From assembly GCA_964387935.1 (NCBI GenBank), contig CAYLZN010000345.1, positions 1-6,093 on the forward strand: 6,093 nucleotides of DNA, read 5' to 3'. The notes under the pieces are model-generated. The model did no database searches. It was not told the DNA's origin and saw only the letters and a program-made list of their open reading frames with translations. Positions 1-6,092 of this stretch are shown piece by piece (the stretch's first letter is position 1; every line of letters begins with the position of its first letter). A program made the translations under genes and the position numbers. This DNA is from CAYLZN01 sp964387935 (GTDB taxonomy: Bacteria; Acidobacteriota; Vicinamibacteria; Vicinamibacterales; JAFNAJ01).

Positions 1-2
1 TG

Positions 3-35
3 CTGGCGGCGGCGCCGGTGGCGTGGGCGCAGGGC
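3..35 (+). other. C-terminal part of a Sec signal peptide on the TonB receptor
   Basis: The first readable codons give L-A-A-A-P-V-A-W-A-Q-G, a hydrophobic, alanine-rich end with small residues at -3 and -1 (A-W-A before Q). This is what signal peptidase I cuts, and it fits export of an outer-membrane receptor. The positive N-region and the true start codon lie before the window. Confidence 0.75.
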
Positions 36-2795
36 GGCGGCGCAAGCAGCACGGGAACGATCCAGGGACGGGTGGCCGACGCGCAGGGCGCGGTGCTGCC
101 CGGGGTGACGGTGACGGCGACGAGCCCGGCGCTGATCGGGGTGCAGTCGACGGTGACGTCGGAGACGGGGAACTACCGGTTCCCGGCGGTGCCGCCGGGG
201 GCCTACACGGTGACCTACGAGCTGGCGGGGTTCAACACGCTGAAGCGGGAGGGCATCCAGATCTCGCTGGGGTTCACGGCGACGGTGAACGTGGAGCTGG
301 CGCTGGCGACGTTGCAGGAGACGGTGACGGTGACGGGGGAATCGCCGGTCATCGACACGACGGCGACGCGGGTGGTGCAGAACTTCAAGCTGGACCAGCT
401 GCAGTCGATCCCGAACGGGCGGGACTTCTGGTCGCTGCTGGCGGTGACGCCGGCCGTGCAGATGGGGCGCATCGACGTGGGCGGGAACCGGGCGGGGACG
501 CAGACCGGGTATTCGGCCTACGGGTTCAGCGGGCAGGTGCGGGTGCTGGTGGAAGGGATCAACTCGACCGAGGGGACGGGGGCGGCGGGGTTCTACTTCG
601 ACTACTCGTCGCTCGACGAGGTGTTCCTGGGGACGTCGGGACAGACGGCCGAGATGCCGAACCCCGGGGTGCAGAGCCAGTTCATCGCGAAGTCGGGGGG
701 CAACCAGTTCTCGGGGGAGTACTACCTGGACTGGTACAACAACGCGCTGCAGGGGGCGAACATCCCGGCGGCGGTGATTGCGCGGGGCATCCGGGAGCAC
801 AGCAACGAGATCGACCGCTACTACGACACGGCGATCAACGTGGGCGGGCCGGTGCGGCCGGACAAGGCGTGGTGGTTCGGGAGCTTCCGGACGCAGTTCA
901 ACGCGGTGGCGCAGCCCAACTTCCAGTTTGACAAGACGTTCGACACGAAGCTGTGGAACCCGGTGGGGAAGCTGACGTGGCAGGCGGCGAAGGCGCACAA
1001 GTTCATCGGGTACTACCAGTGGGGGCAGAAGTCGCAGCCGAACCGGCTGCCGTTTGCGTCGTACAGCTACTCGGACCCGAGCCAGACGTGGGAGCAGAAC
1101 TCGGGGAGCTGGGTGTGGAAGGGCGAGTGGAACGGGACGCTGAGCGACAAGCTGTACGTGGAGGCGCGGTACGGGGACTTCGGGTACTACTTCCCGCTGC
1201 TGACCAACTCGGATGAGGACTACTTCTGGCGGGACACGAGCCTGGAGATCTCGCGCGGCGGGCACCAGCGGTGGCAGATCGACCGCGACCGGAAGCAGGC
1301 GACGGCGGCGGCGACCTACTACCTGGACGCGGCGGCGGGGAGCCACACGTTCAAGGTGGGCGGCGAGATGCTGAACGAGACGGGCTGGGAAGGGTACGAG
1401 CAGCGGTGGGGCGGCAACGTCGAGCACATCTACTCGAACGGGGTGTCGAACCAGGTGAGCTTCGGGTTCCCGACGGCGACGGGCGCGGTGGGGAGCAAGG
1501 GGGCGCGCTTCGACCTGCTGTCGATCTCGAAGCTCGACGTGCTGGGGCTGTTTGCCAACGACACGTGGTCGTTCGGCCGGACGACGCTGAACCTGGGGGT
1601 GCGGTTCGACCGCTACAAGAACTGGACGCCCGAGCAGGAGCAGCTGGGGGGCACCAACGGCCCGGTGACGATCGCGGCGCAGACCTTCCCCGAGAAGGTG
1701 TATCTGACGTGGACGTCGTTTGCGCCGCGCGTGGGCGTGATCTTCGACGTGTCGGGTGACGGGAAGACGGTCATCAAGGCCAACTACGGGCTCTACTACC
1801 ACAACCCCGGGGTCAGCGTGGCGAGCAGCGCCAACCCGAACCAGGCGTCGAAGACGGCGACCTACGCGTGGAGCGACGCCAACGCCGACCGGCGCTTCCA
1901 GCTCGGCGAGCAGGGCACGCTGCTGTCGACGGCGCTGGCGGGCGCGGTGTCGCACGACCCGAACATCAAGCAGCCCTACACGCACGAGGTGAGCGCGTGG
2001 TTCGAGCAGCAGCTCACCGAGACCATCGGCGTGCGGGCGGGCTTCGTCTACAAGACCGAGGACGACTTGTGGCAGACCTACCGGCCGGGGCGGCCGATCA
2101 GCGCCTACTCGGTGGCGTTCCCGTTCACCGACATCGGGGTGGACGGCGTGCGCGGCACGGGCGACGACAAGGTGCTGACGCTCTACGGCATGCCCTCGGC
2201 GCAGGCGGCGAACTTCCCGGTGAACGCGGTCGTGATGAACGTGCCGCGCACCTCGCGCTACAAGACGCTCGAGGCGTCGCTCAACAAGCGCTACGGGAAC
2301 AAGTGGTCGGCGTCGATCGGCGGCGCCTACACGATGCTGGACGACTACCCGGAGGGCACCTATCCGAACACGCCGAACGAGCCGTTTGCCGAGAACCGGA
2401 CGATGTGGAACGTGAAGGCCACCGGGTCGTACGACGCGCCCTACGGCATCCGGATCTCGCCGGTCATCCGGCACCAGTCGGGGACCAACTTCGCGCGGAC
2501 GATCGCGGTGCCCTCGTCGGCGGCGTCGGCGTTCGGGCTGGTCTACAGCGGCACGATCTACGCCGAGCCGGCCGACAGCAACCGCGAGGACAACATCTGG
2601 GTGTTCGACGTGCGGGCCGAGAAGACGATCGAGCTGACGGGGAAGATGCGGCTGCGGGCGTTTCTCGACCTGTTCAACCTGACCAACAGCTCGGCGTCGG
2701 AGACCATCACGCGCGCCACCGGCGCCAACTACCTGCGTCCGGCGGCGATTCTCGCGCCGCGCACGGCGCGAGTCGGCTTCCGTTTCCTCTGGTAG
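3..2795 (+). CDS. TonB-dependent receptor with N-terminal carboxypeptidase-regulatory-like domain (Oar-like), 5'-partial
   Basis: Outer-membrane beta-barrel importer that would take up a ligand using TonB/ExbBD energy; the ligand cannot be told from sequence. The frame is open to the left edge. Its first residues (L-A-A-A-P-V-A-W-A-Q-G) are the end of a signal peptide with an A-W-A cleavage site, so the GTG at 18 is internal and only a short N-terminus is missing. Numbering from that GTG, residues 13-97 form a CarboxypepD_reg-like beta-sandwich (GTIQGRV, GNYRFPAVPPGAYTV). ETVTVTG at 101-107 resembles a TonB box and leads into the plug (about 108-240). The rest is barrel, rich in alternating aromatic strands, ending FRFLW with the terminal aromatic residue typical of outer-membrane proteins. 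About 930 residues is slightly short for Oar-like receptors, which often exceed 1000. No SusD-like partner or other transporter part is adjacent on this strand. A hairpin follows the stop. Family assignment is firm. Confidence 0.95.
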   Translation: MAAAPVAWAQGGGASSTGTIQGRVADAQGAVLPGVTVTATSPALIGVQSTVTSETGNYRFPAVPPGAYTVTYELAGFNTLKREGIQISLGFTATVNVELALATLQETVTVTGESPVIDTTATRVVQNFKLDQLQSIPNGRDFWSLLAVTPAVQMGRIDVGGNRAGTQTGYSAYGFSGQVRVLVEGINSTEGTGAAGFYFDYSSLDEVFLGTSGQTAEMPNPGVQSQFIAKSGGNQFSGEYYLDWYNNALQGANIPAAVIARGIREHSNEIDRYYDTAINVGGPVRPDKAWWFGSFRTQFNAVAQPNFQFDKTFDTKLWNPVGKLTWQAAKAHKFIGYYQWGQKSQPNRLPFASYSYSDPSQTWEQNSGSWVWKGEWNGTLSDKLYVEARYGDFGYYFPLLTNSDEDYFWRDTSLEISRGGHQRWQIDRDRKQATAAATYYLDAAAGSHTFKVGGEMLNETGWEGYEQRWGGNVEHIYSNGVSNQVSFGFPTATGAVGSKGARFDLLSISKLDVLGLFANDTWSFGRTTLNLGVRFDRYKNWTPEQEQLGGTNGPVTIAAQTFPEKVYLTWTSFAPRVGVIFDVSGDGKTVIKANYGLYYHNPGVSVASSANPNQASKTATYAWSDANADRRFQLGEQGTLLSTALAGAVSHDPNIKQPYTHEVSAWFEQQLTETIGVRAGFVYKTEDDLWQTYRPGRPISAYSVAFPFTDIGVDGVRGTGDDKVLTLYGMPSAQAANFPVNAVVMNVPRTSRYKTLEASLNKRYGNKWSASIGGAYTMLDDYPEGTYPNTPNEPFAENRTMWNVKATGSYDAPYGIRISPVIRHQSGTNFARTIAVPSSAASAFGLVYSGTIYAEPADSNREDNIWVFDVRAEKTIELTGKMRLRAFLDLFNLTNSSASETITRATGANYLRPAAILAPRTARVGFRFLW
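1875..1910 (+). other. EF-hand-like acidic loop in the TonB receptor barrel
   Basis: The 12 residues D-A-N-A-D-R-R-F-Q-L-G-E place Asp, Asn, Asp and Glu at positions 1, 3, 5 and 12, with a hydrophobic residue at 8. This follows the spacing of a calcium-binding EF-hand/dockerin loop, except that position 6 is Arg where Gly is usual. It lies between predicted strands after ATYAWS, so it is probably an extracellular loop. Calcium binding is inferred from the pattern only. Confidence 0.5.
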
Positions 2796-2807
2796 CCTCC
2801 TCTCCTT

Positions 2808-2843
2808 CCGACGGGGCCGGTGGTCACCCACCGGCCCCGTCGG
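2808..2843 (+). terminator. Strong hairpin, probable transcription terminator after the TonB receptor
   Basis: Starting 13 bases after the receptor stop, a 16-bp perfect inverted repeat (2808-2823 pairs with 2828-2843) encloses a 4-base loop, TCAC. The stem is very GC-rich (core GACGGGGCCGG). It is followed by GCTGTTTCTC, a short and interrupted T tract, so it resembles an intrinsic terminator with a weak tail. It separates the receptor from the next gene start at 2919. Confidence 0.8.
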
Positions 2844-2906
2844 GCTGTTTCTCCCACTTCCTGCCTCCCCTAAACGCCGGGCTGTCCCTCGCCGTAATCC
2901 CCCAGT

Positions 2907-2912
2907 AGGAGG
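2907..2912 (+). promoter_or_regulatory. Shine-Dalgarno AGGAGG preceding the tandem ATG at 2919/2922
   Basis: A consensus AGGAGG lies 6 bases before ATG 2919 and 9 before ATG 2922. An ATG at 2913 is in the same frame but directly abuts the motif, so it is too close to be the start. This is the best ribosome binding site in the window. It marks a real gene start just before the assembly gap. No convincing -35/-10 pair could be picked out in the GC-rich 2844-2906 stretch. Confidence 0.7.
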
Positions 2913-2918
2913 ATGCGG

Positions 2919-2936
2919 ATGATGCGCACGGCCGTC
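2919..2936 (+). CDS. First six codons of a gene cut by the gap, probably the O-methyltransferase signal peptide
   Basis: From ATG 2919 the reading is M-M-R-T-A-V and then N. A short start with an arginine followed by small or hydrophobic residues is how a signal peptide begins. The first codons after the gap, read in the methyltransferase frame, are H-A-R-C-Q-A followed by M-D-F-G, which could be the end of such a peptide with a cut after C-Q-A. I infer that both belong to one gene. As written, the two parts are out of frame. They join in frame only if the real gap length leaves remainder 2 when divided by 3, so the 10 N would be a placeholder. Alternatively this is the start of a separate gene lost in the gap. 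Confidence 0.5.
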
Positions 2937-2946
2937 NNNNNNNNNN
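2937..2946. other. Assembly gap (10 N)
   Basis: Ten consecutive undetermined bases. The round length suggests a scaffolding placeholder, not a measured size. The gap falls between a good ribosome binding site with start codons and the methyltransferase body, so it affects the annotation of that gene. Confidence 0.98.
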
Positions 2947-2965
2947 TCACGCGCGATGCCAGGCC

Positions 2966-3559
2966 ATGGATTTCGGATTCGGGCAGAGCGACCTGGATGC
3001 CCGCGTCAGGGCCGTGCTCGACGCGCGCCGGGGCACCTGGCGTGACATGAACGTGCCCGAGTCGGACGGGCGGCTCCTGCACGACTTGATCCTGAAGCAC
3101 CGCTTCACGCGGGCGCTCGAAATCGGCACTTCCACCGGCCATTCGGGTCTGTGGATCGCCTGGGCGCTCGCGAAGACCGGCGGCCGGCTCATCACCATCG
3201 ACGTGGACGAGCGGCGCCATCAGCAGGCTCTCGGGAACTTCCGCGAGGCCGGGGTCGACCGCTACATCGACGCGCGCCTGGCCGACGCGCACGATCTCGT
3301 GCCGAAGCTGCCCGGGCCCTTCGACTTCGTCTTCATCGACGCCGACAAGGACTGGTACACCAACTACGCGCGAGCCGTGCTGCCGAAGTTGACCGTCGGC
3401 GGGTGCCTCACCGCGCACAACGTCTCTCCCGGCCGCGGCCGGCGCGGCGGCATGACGGGCGATTTCTACGCGTTCATCACGGGGGTGCCGTATCTCGACA
3501 CCACGGTCGACACCTCGGGCGGGGGGCTGTCGGTGAGCTGCAAGCGCGCCGATCGGTAG
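2966..3559 (+). CDS. Class I SAM-dependent O-methyltransferase (COMT/CCoAOMT-like, Methyltransf_3 type)
   Basis: Predicted to move a methyl group from S-adenosylmethionine to a hydroxyl, by family usually of a catechol-like or small aromatic acceptor; the substrate is unknown. Numbering from ATG 2966 (197 aa): MNVPESDGRLLHDLI at 28-42 is the family's lead-in helix. EIGTSTGHS at 52-60 is SAM motif I. ITIDVDE at 76-82 ends the second strand, whose acidic residues bind the SAM ribose. DFVFIDADKDWY at 120-131 carries the metal-ligand Asp125. GGCLTAHNV at 145-153 is the next conserved strand. GGGLSVSCK closes the fold. ATG 2966 has no proper Shine-Dalgarno and the frame is open back to the gap, so I infer the true start is ATG 2919 and this coordinate is only the first Met after the gap. 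Most relatives have Asp-Asn where this protein has His151-Asn152. The symporter on the other strand converges, 10 bases away. Confidence 0.9.
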   Translation: MDFGFGQSDLDARVRAVLDARRGTWRDMNVPESDGRLLHDLILKHRFTRALEIGTSTGHSGLWIAWALAKTGGRLITIDVDERRHQQALGNFREAGVDRYIDARLADAHDLVPKLPGPFDFVFIDADKDWYTNYARAVLPKLTVGGCLTAHNVSPGRGRRGGMTGDFYAFITGVPYLDTTVDTSGGGLSVSCKRADR

Positions 3560-3569
3560 CGCGGCGTCG

Positions 3570-5096
3570 TCAGCGGAACACCCAGTACAACGCGGCCGTG
3601 GCCGCCACGACGGCCGCGCCCACCCAGCGCGCGCCCCGCGAGGGGGTCATGTCGACCGCGCCGGTTCCGGCAAACGCGAACCGCGTCGCACGCGGCGCCG
3701 CGATCGTCACCGCGGACATCACCGCCACGAGCAGCGCAAAGGTCAGCGCCATGTGGTTGAGAAACGCCACGTCGGGCCGCAGCCACAGCAGCAGGCCGTA
3801 CACCGGACCGCCGAGTCCGAGCCCCACCCACGCCACCGCGGCTGGTGCGCGCGGCGCCAGCACGCCGAAGAGGAACACCGCCACGACCCCTGGCGAGATG
3901 AAGCCCCAGATCATCTGGATGTAGATGAACACGCCCTCGAAGCGCGCCGGCAGCGGCGCCATCAGGCACGCCAGCGCCACCAGGGCCGCCGTCGTCCAGC
4001 GGCCCACGCCGACCAGCGCGCGGGGCGACGCGTCCGGGCGGACGTGCCTGAGGTAGATGTCGATCGTGAAGATCGTCGACGCCGAGTTGAGCATCGAGTC
4101 GAGGCTGCTCATGATCGCGCCGAAGAGGGCCGCGAAGAGCAGCCCGCGCGCGCCGGGCGGCACGATGTCGCGTACGAGCACGGCGTAGGCCTGGTCGCCG
4201 CCGCCGATGGAATCGCCGTAGAGCCGCCACGCGATGATGCCCGGAAAGACGATGAGAAAGGGGATGACGAGCTTGATGGCGGCCGCGAGCACGATGCCGT
4301 TCTGGCCGGCGGCCAGGCTGCGTGCGCCAAGCGTCCGCTGCGTGATGAACTGGTTGAAGCCCCAGTAGAAGAGGTTGGGAATCCAGATGCCCAGCAGGAA
4401 GGCCGTCCACGGCATCTCGGGATGGTCCGCCGGCAGGATCACGTGCAGTTTCTCGCCGCCCGCGGCCAGAAACCCGCTCCACCCGCCGACCTCCCTGAGC
4501 CCGAGCCACAGCACCATGGCACCGCCGCCAAGCAGCGCAAGCCCCTGGATGAGGTCGGTCCACACCACCGCCTTGAGCCCGCCGTACACCGTGTAGGCGC
4601 CGGCGGTCAGCCCCACCATCCAGATGCCGAGCACGAGATCGAGGCCGAAGAGCGTCTGCAGCCCCAGCGCGCCAGAGTAGAGCACCGCCGCCATGGCCAC
4701 GCCGACGTAGGCCACCAGCATGTAGGCGGCCATCAGCGTGCGGGGGCCGGGGCCGAAGCGGTGCTCGAGGAACTCGGGCATCGTGTAGATGCCGAGCTTC
4801 AGGAAGAGCGGGAGCAGCCCGAACGCCACCGCCACCAGGACGATGGCGGCAATCCACTCGTAGCTGGCGACGGCGAGACCCGACGGGCCGAAGCCCGAGC
4901 CCGCCATCCCGACGAAGTGCTCGGTCGAGATGTTCGACGCGATGAGCGAGATGCCGACGAGGACGGGACCGAGGCTGCGGCCGGCCAGGAAGTAGTCGGC
5001 CGTCGTCTCCTCGCGGCGCGACGCCCAGAGCGACACGCCCGCCACGAGGAGGAGGAAGGCGACGAAGGCGGCGAGGTCGAGTGCGGTCAGCGCCAT
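3570..5096 (-). CDS. Sodium:solute symporter, SGLT/vSGLT-like sodium/sugar cotransporter
   Basis: Inner-membrane importer (508 aa) of the LeuT fold, predicted to couple sodium entry to uptake of a sugar or similar polar solute. About 14 hydrophobic segments span the chain, the last near residues 491-507. The motifs align, from memory, with Vibrio vSGLT: LIASNISTEHFVGMAGSG (51-68) in the broken first core helix, ASYEW (77-81), GIYTMPEFLEHRFG (102-115), NLFYWGFNQFITQRTLGA (241-258), Lys275, SSLDS (330-334) and Gln394. Asn55, Glu80, Asn241, Lys275 and Gln394 match vSGLT sugar-site residues. Tyr244 matches the gate tyrosine. Ala53, Ile56, Ala327, Ser330 and Ser331 match the Na2 site. His60 replaces the vSGLT glutamine. 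The ATG at 5096 lies 15 bases after the upstream peptidase-like gene's stop with only a weak GC-rich ribosome site, which suggests one operon and coupled translation. The exact substrate is not provable here. Confidence 0.93.
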   Translation of the reverse strand: MALTALDLAAFVAFLLLVAGVSLWASRREETTADYFLAGRSLGPVLVGISLIASNISTEHFVGMAGSGFGPSGLAVASYEWIAAIVLVAVAFGLLPLFLKLGIYTMPEFLEHRFGPGPRTLMAAYMLVAYVGVAMAAVLYSGALGLQTLFGLDLVLGIWMVGLTAGAYTVYGGLKAVVWTDLIQGLALLGGGAMVLWLGLREVGGWSGFLAAGGEKLHVILPADHPEMPWTAFLLGIWIPNLFYWGFNQFITQRTLGARSLAAGQNGIVLAAAIKLVIPFLIVFPGIIAWRLYGDSIGGGDQAYAVLVRDIVPPGARGLLFAALFGAIMSSLDSMLNSASTIFTIDIYLRHVRPDASPRALVGVGRWTTAALVALACLMAPLPARFEGVFIYIQMIWGFISPGVVAVFLFGVLAPRAPAAVAWVGLGLGGPVYGLLLWLRPDVAFLNHMALTFALLVAVMSAVTIAAPRATRFAFAGTGAVDMTPSRGARWVGAAVVAATAALYWVFR

Positions 5097-5111
5097 CGCG
5101 CCCGGCGCCGC

Positions 5112-6092
5112 CTACCGCTGCCCGGCCGTTGGCACCGGCCGCCCCTCGCGCCGCCCGGCGTCGAGGTCGTTCCAGTGCATGAGGGCGTTGAAGCCCAGCG
5201 TGAAGGTGCCCTGCGTCTGCCACCGCCAGAACGGGCGGATGGCGAACATCACGACGTGGCCGCGACCGAGCGCCGCGTCGACGAGCGCGGCCTTGCCGGT
5301 CAGACCCTGCGCGCCGGCGAGTGTCCCCGACAGCAGCAGGTCGTCGGCATTCGGCGAGAACGACAGCACGACGCGCGGCCGCGCCTCGTCGAGGGTCACG
5401 CCAAACTGCGCGGCCATCGCGCGAAGCTGCGCCATCTCGTCGGCCGGGGGCGCGCCGGGCCCGCGGGCACCGGGCGCGGCGGGCGCGTCGAGCGGCTGGA
5501 TGCGCAGGCGCTGCGCGTTGGGCGTGATGTTCTGTCCCAGGCCGGCGTTCGTGGCGCCGCCGCCACCGCCGCCGAAGCCCGCGAAGGCGCCAGGGCCGCT
5601 TCCCACGGCCAGCACGGGATCCTGGTTGAAGTAGACGGGCAGGTCGGCGGGCTCGAAGCCGTAGACGAGCGGGCTCGTCTTGTCGGCCACCTTGCCGCGA
5701 AGAATCGAGCCGCGCACGAAGAGCTGCGCCGGGCTCTCGACGGTGATGCCCGCCGTCACGCCGTACGCCGGCAGAATCGTCGAGGTCGATCCCTCGGTGA
5801 TGAGCAGCCCGCCCTCCTGCACGAACTTCACCAGGTTGAGCAATCCCTCGAGGCCCATGCCGCCGCGGATGTCGTCGCTCTCGTCGACGAACCCCAGGTT
5901 GGGCGTCTTCTCGGTCTTCTTGTAGGGCAGCGGCGTCTTGCCGACCATGGCCATGCCGTTGACGAGCGACGTCGGCGTGCCCATCACGTGGGGGAAGATG
6001 ATGACGTCGTACTTCGCGCGGAGGTTGCCCTCCCTGAGCTTCTGGTCGGCGAAGTAGGTGTACGGCACGCCGTAAGTGTCGAGCGCCGCGCG
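5112..6092 (-). CDS. C-terminal part of a large M14-family zinc carboxypeptidase-like protein, 5'-partial
   Basis: The frame is open to the right edge (R-A-A-L-D-T-Y-G before the GTG at 6068), so that GTG is internal. The final 326 residues are present. No catalytic HxxE zinc motif is visible; it would lie outside the window. What is visible resembles the tail that follows the M14 domain in long acidobacterial carboxypeptidases: a glutamine-amidotransferase-like alpha/beta domain. It has VPYTYFADQKLREGNL, YDVIIFPHV, the glycine-rich LVKFVQEGGLLITEGS, then VYFNQDPVLAVG. A low-complexity glycine/proline linker follows, and then RVVLSFSPNADDLLLSG and GRGHVVMFAIRPFWRWQTQ, ending near FNALMHWNDL. 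The lead into the sodium symporter is 15 bases, so the two are probably co-transcribed and may pair peptide breakdown with solute uptake. The M14 name rests on remembered family resemblance of this tail. A stand-alone ThuA/GATase-like protein is a less likely alternative. Confidence 0.7.
   Translation of the reverse strand, partial: RAALDTYGVPYTYFADQKLREGNLRAKYDVIIFPHVMGTPTSLVNGMAMVGKTPLPYKKTEKTPNLGFVDESDDIRGGMGLEGLLNLVKFVQEGGLLITEGSTSTILPAYGVTAGITVESPAQLFVRGSILRGKVADKTSPLVYGFEPADLPVYFNQDPVLAVGSGPGAFAGFGGGGGGATNAGLGQNITPNAQRLRIQPLDAPAAPGARGPGAPPADEMAQLRAMAAQFGVTLDEARPRVVLSFSPNADDLLLSGTLAGAQGLTGKAALVDAALGRGHVVMFAIRPFWRWQTQGTFTLGFNALMHWNDLDAGRREGRPVPTAGQR
5394..5600 (-). other. Gly/Pro/Ala-rich low-complexity linker inside the M14-like tail
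   Basis: About 69 residues between VYFNQDPVLAV and RVVLSFSP depart from the folded pattern. There is a glycine run (GFGGGGGG), then an Asn/Gln-containing stretch, then APAAPGARGPGAPPADE, and a short helix-like EMAQLRAMAAQFG. The glycine run is encoded by an imperfect GCC-type triplet repeat at 5554-5574 as read on the plus strand. It probably forms a flexible, solvent-exposed insertion and may vary in length among relatives. Confidence 0.7.

Noticed and set aside
18..20. GTG at 18 as the start of the TonB receptor
   Set aside because: The frame is open before it and the preceding codons form the end of a signal peptide. Starting here would remove it.
572..590. Possible G-quadruplex in dense G runs
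   Set aside because: Only three close runs of three or more G are present, and the G runs are explained by repeated GGG glycine codons in the receptor.
2844..2906. Promoter for the gene starting at 2919
   Set aside because: There are AT-containing bits (TAAAC, GTAATCC) but no properly spaced -35/-10 pair that could be defended.
1868..2908. A 346-codon plus-strand open frame overlapping the end of the TonB receptor
   Set aside because: It is composed mainly of Arg, Gly, Ala and His, has no domain, and lies over a firmly identified receptor frame. It is a shadow.
2870..3418. A minus-strand open frame running across the N gap and over the methyltransferase
   Set aside because: It includes undetermined bases and is antisense to well-conserved SAM-binding motifs, with no motif of its own.
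3466..5223. A 585-codon open frame on the minus strand covering the symporter gene in another frame
   Set aside because: Its translation is Arg/Ala/Gly-rich with no recognisable motif, while the overlapping 508-aa frame shows clear SGLT-family motifs. Long open shadows are expected at this GC content.
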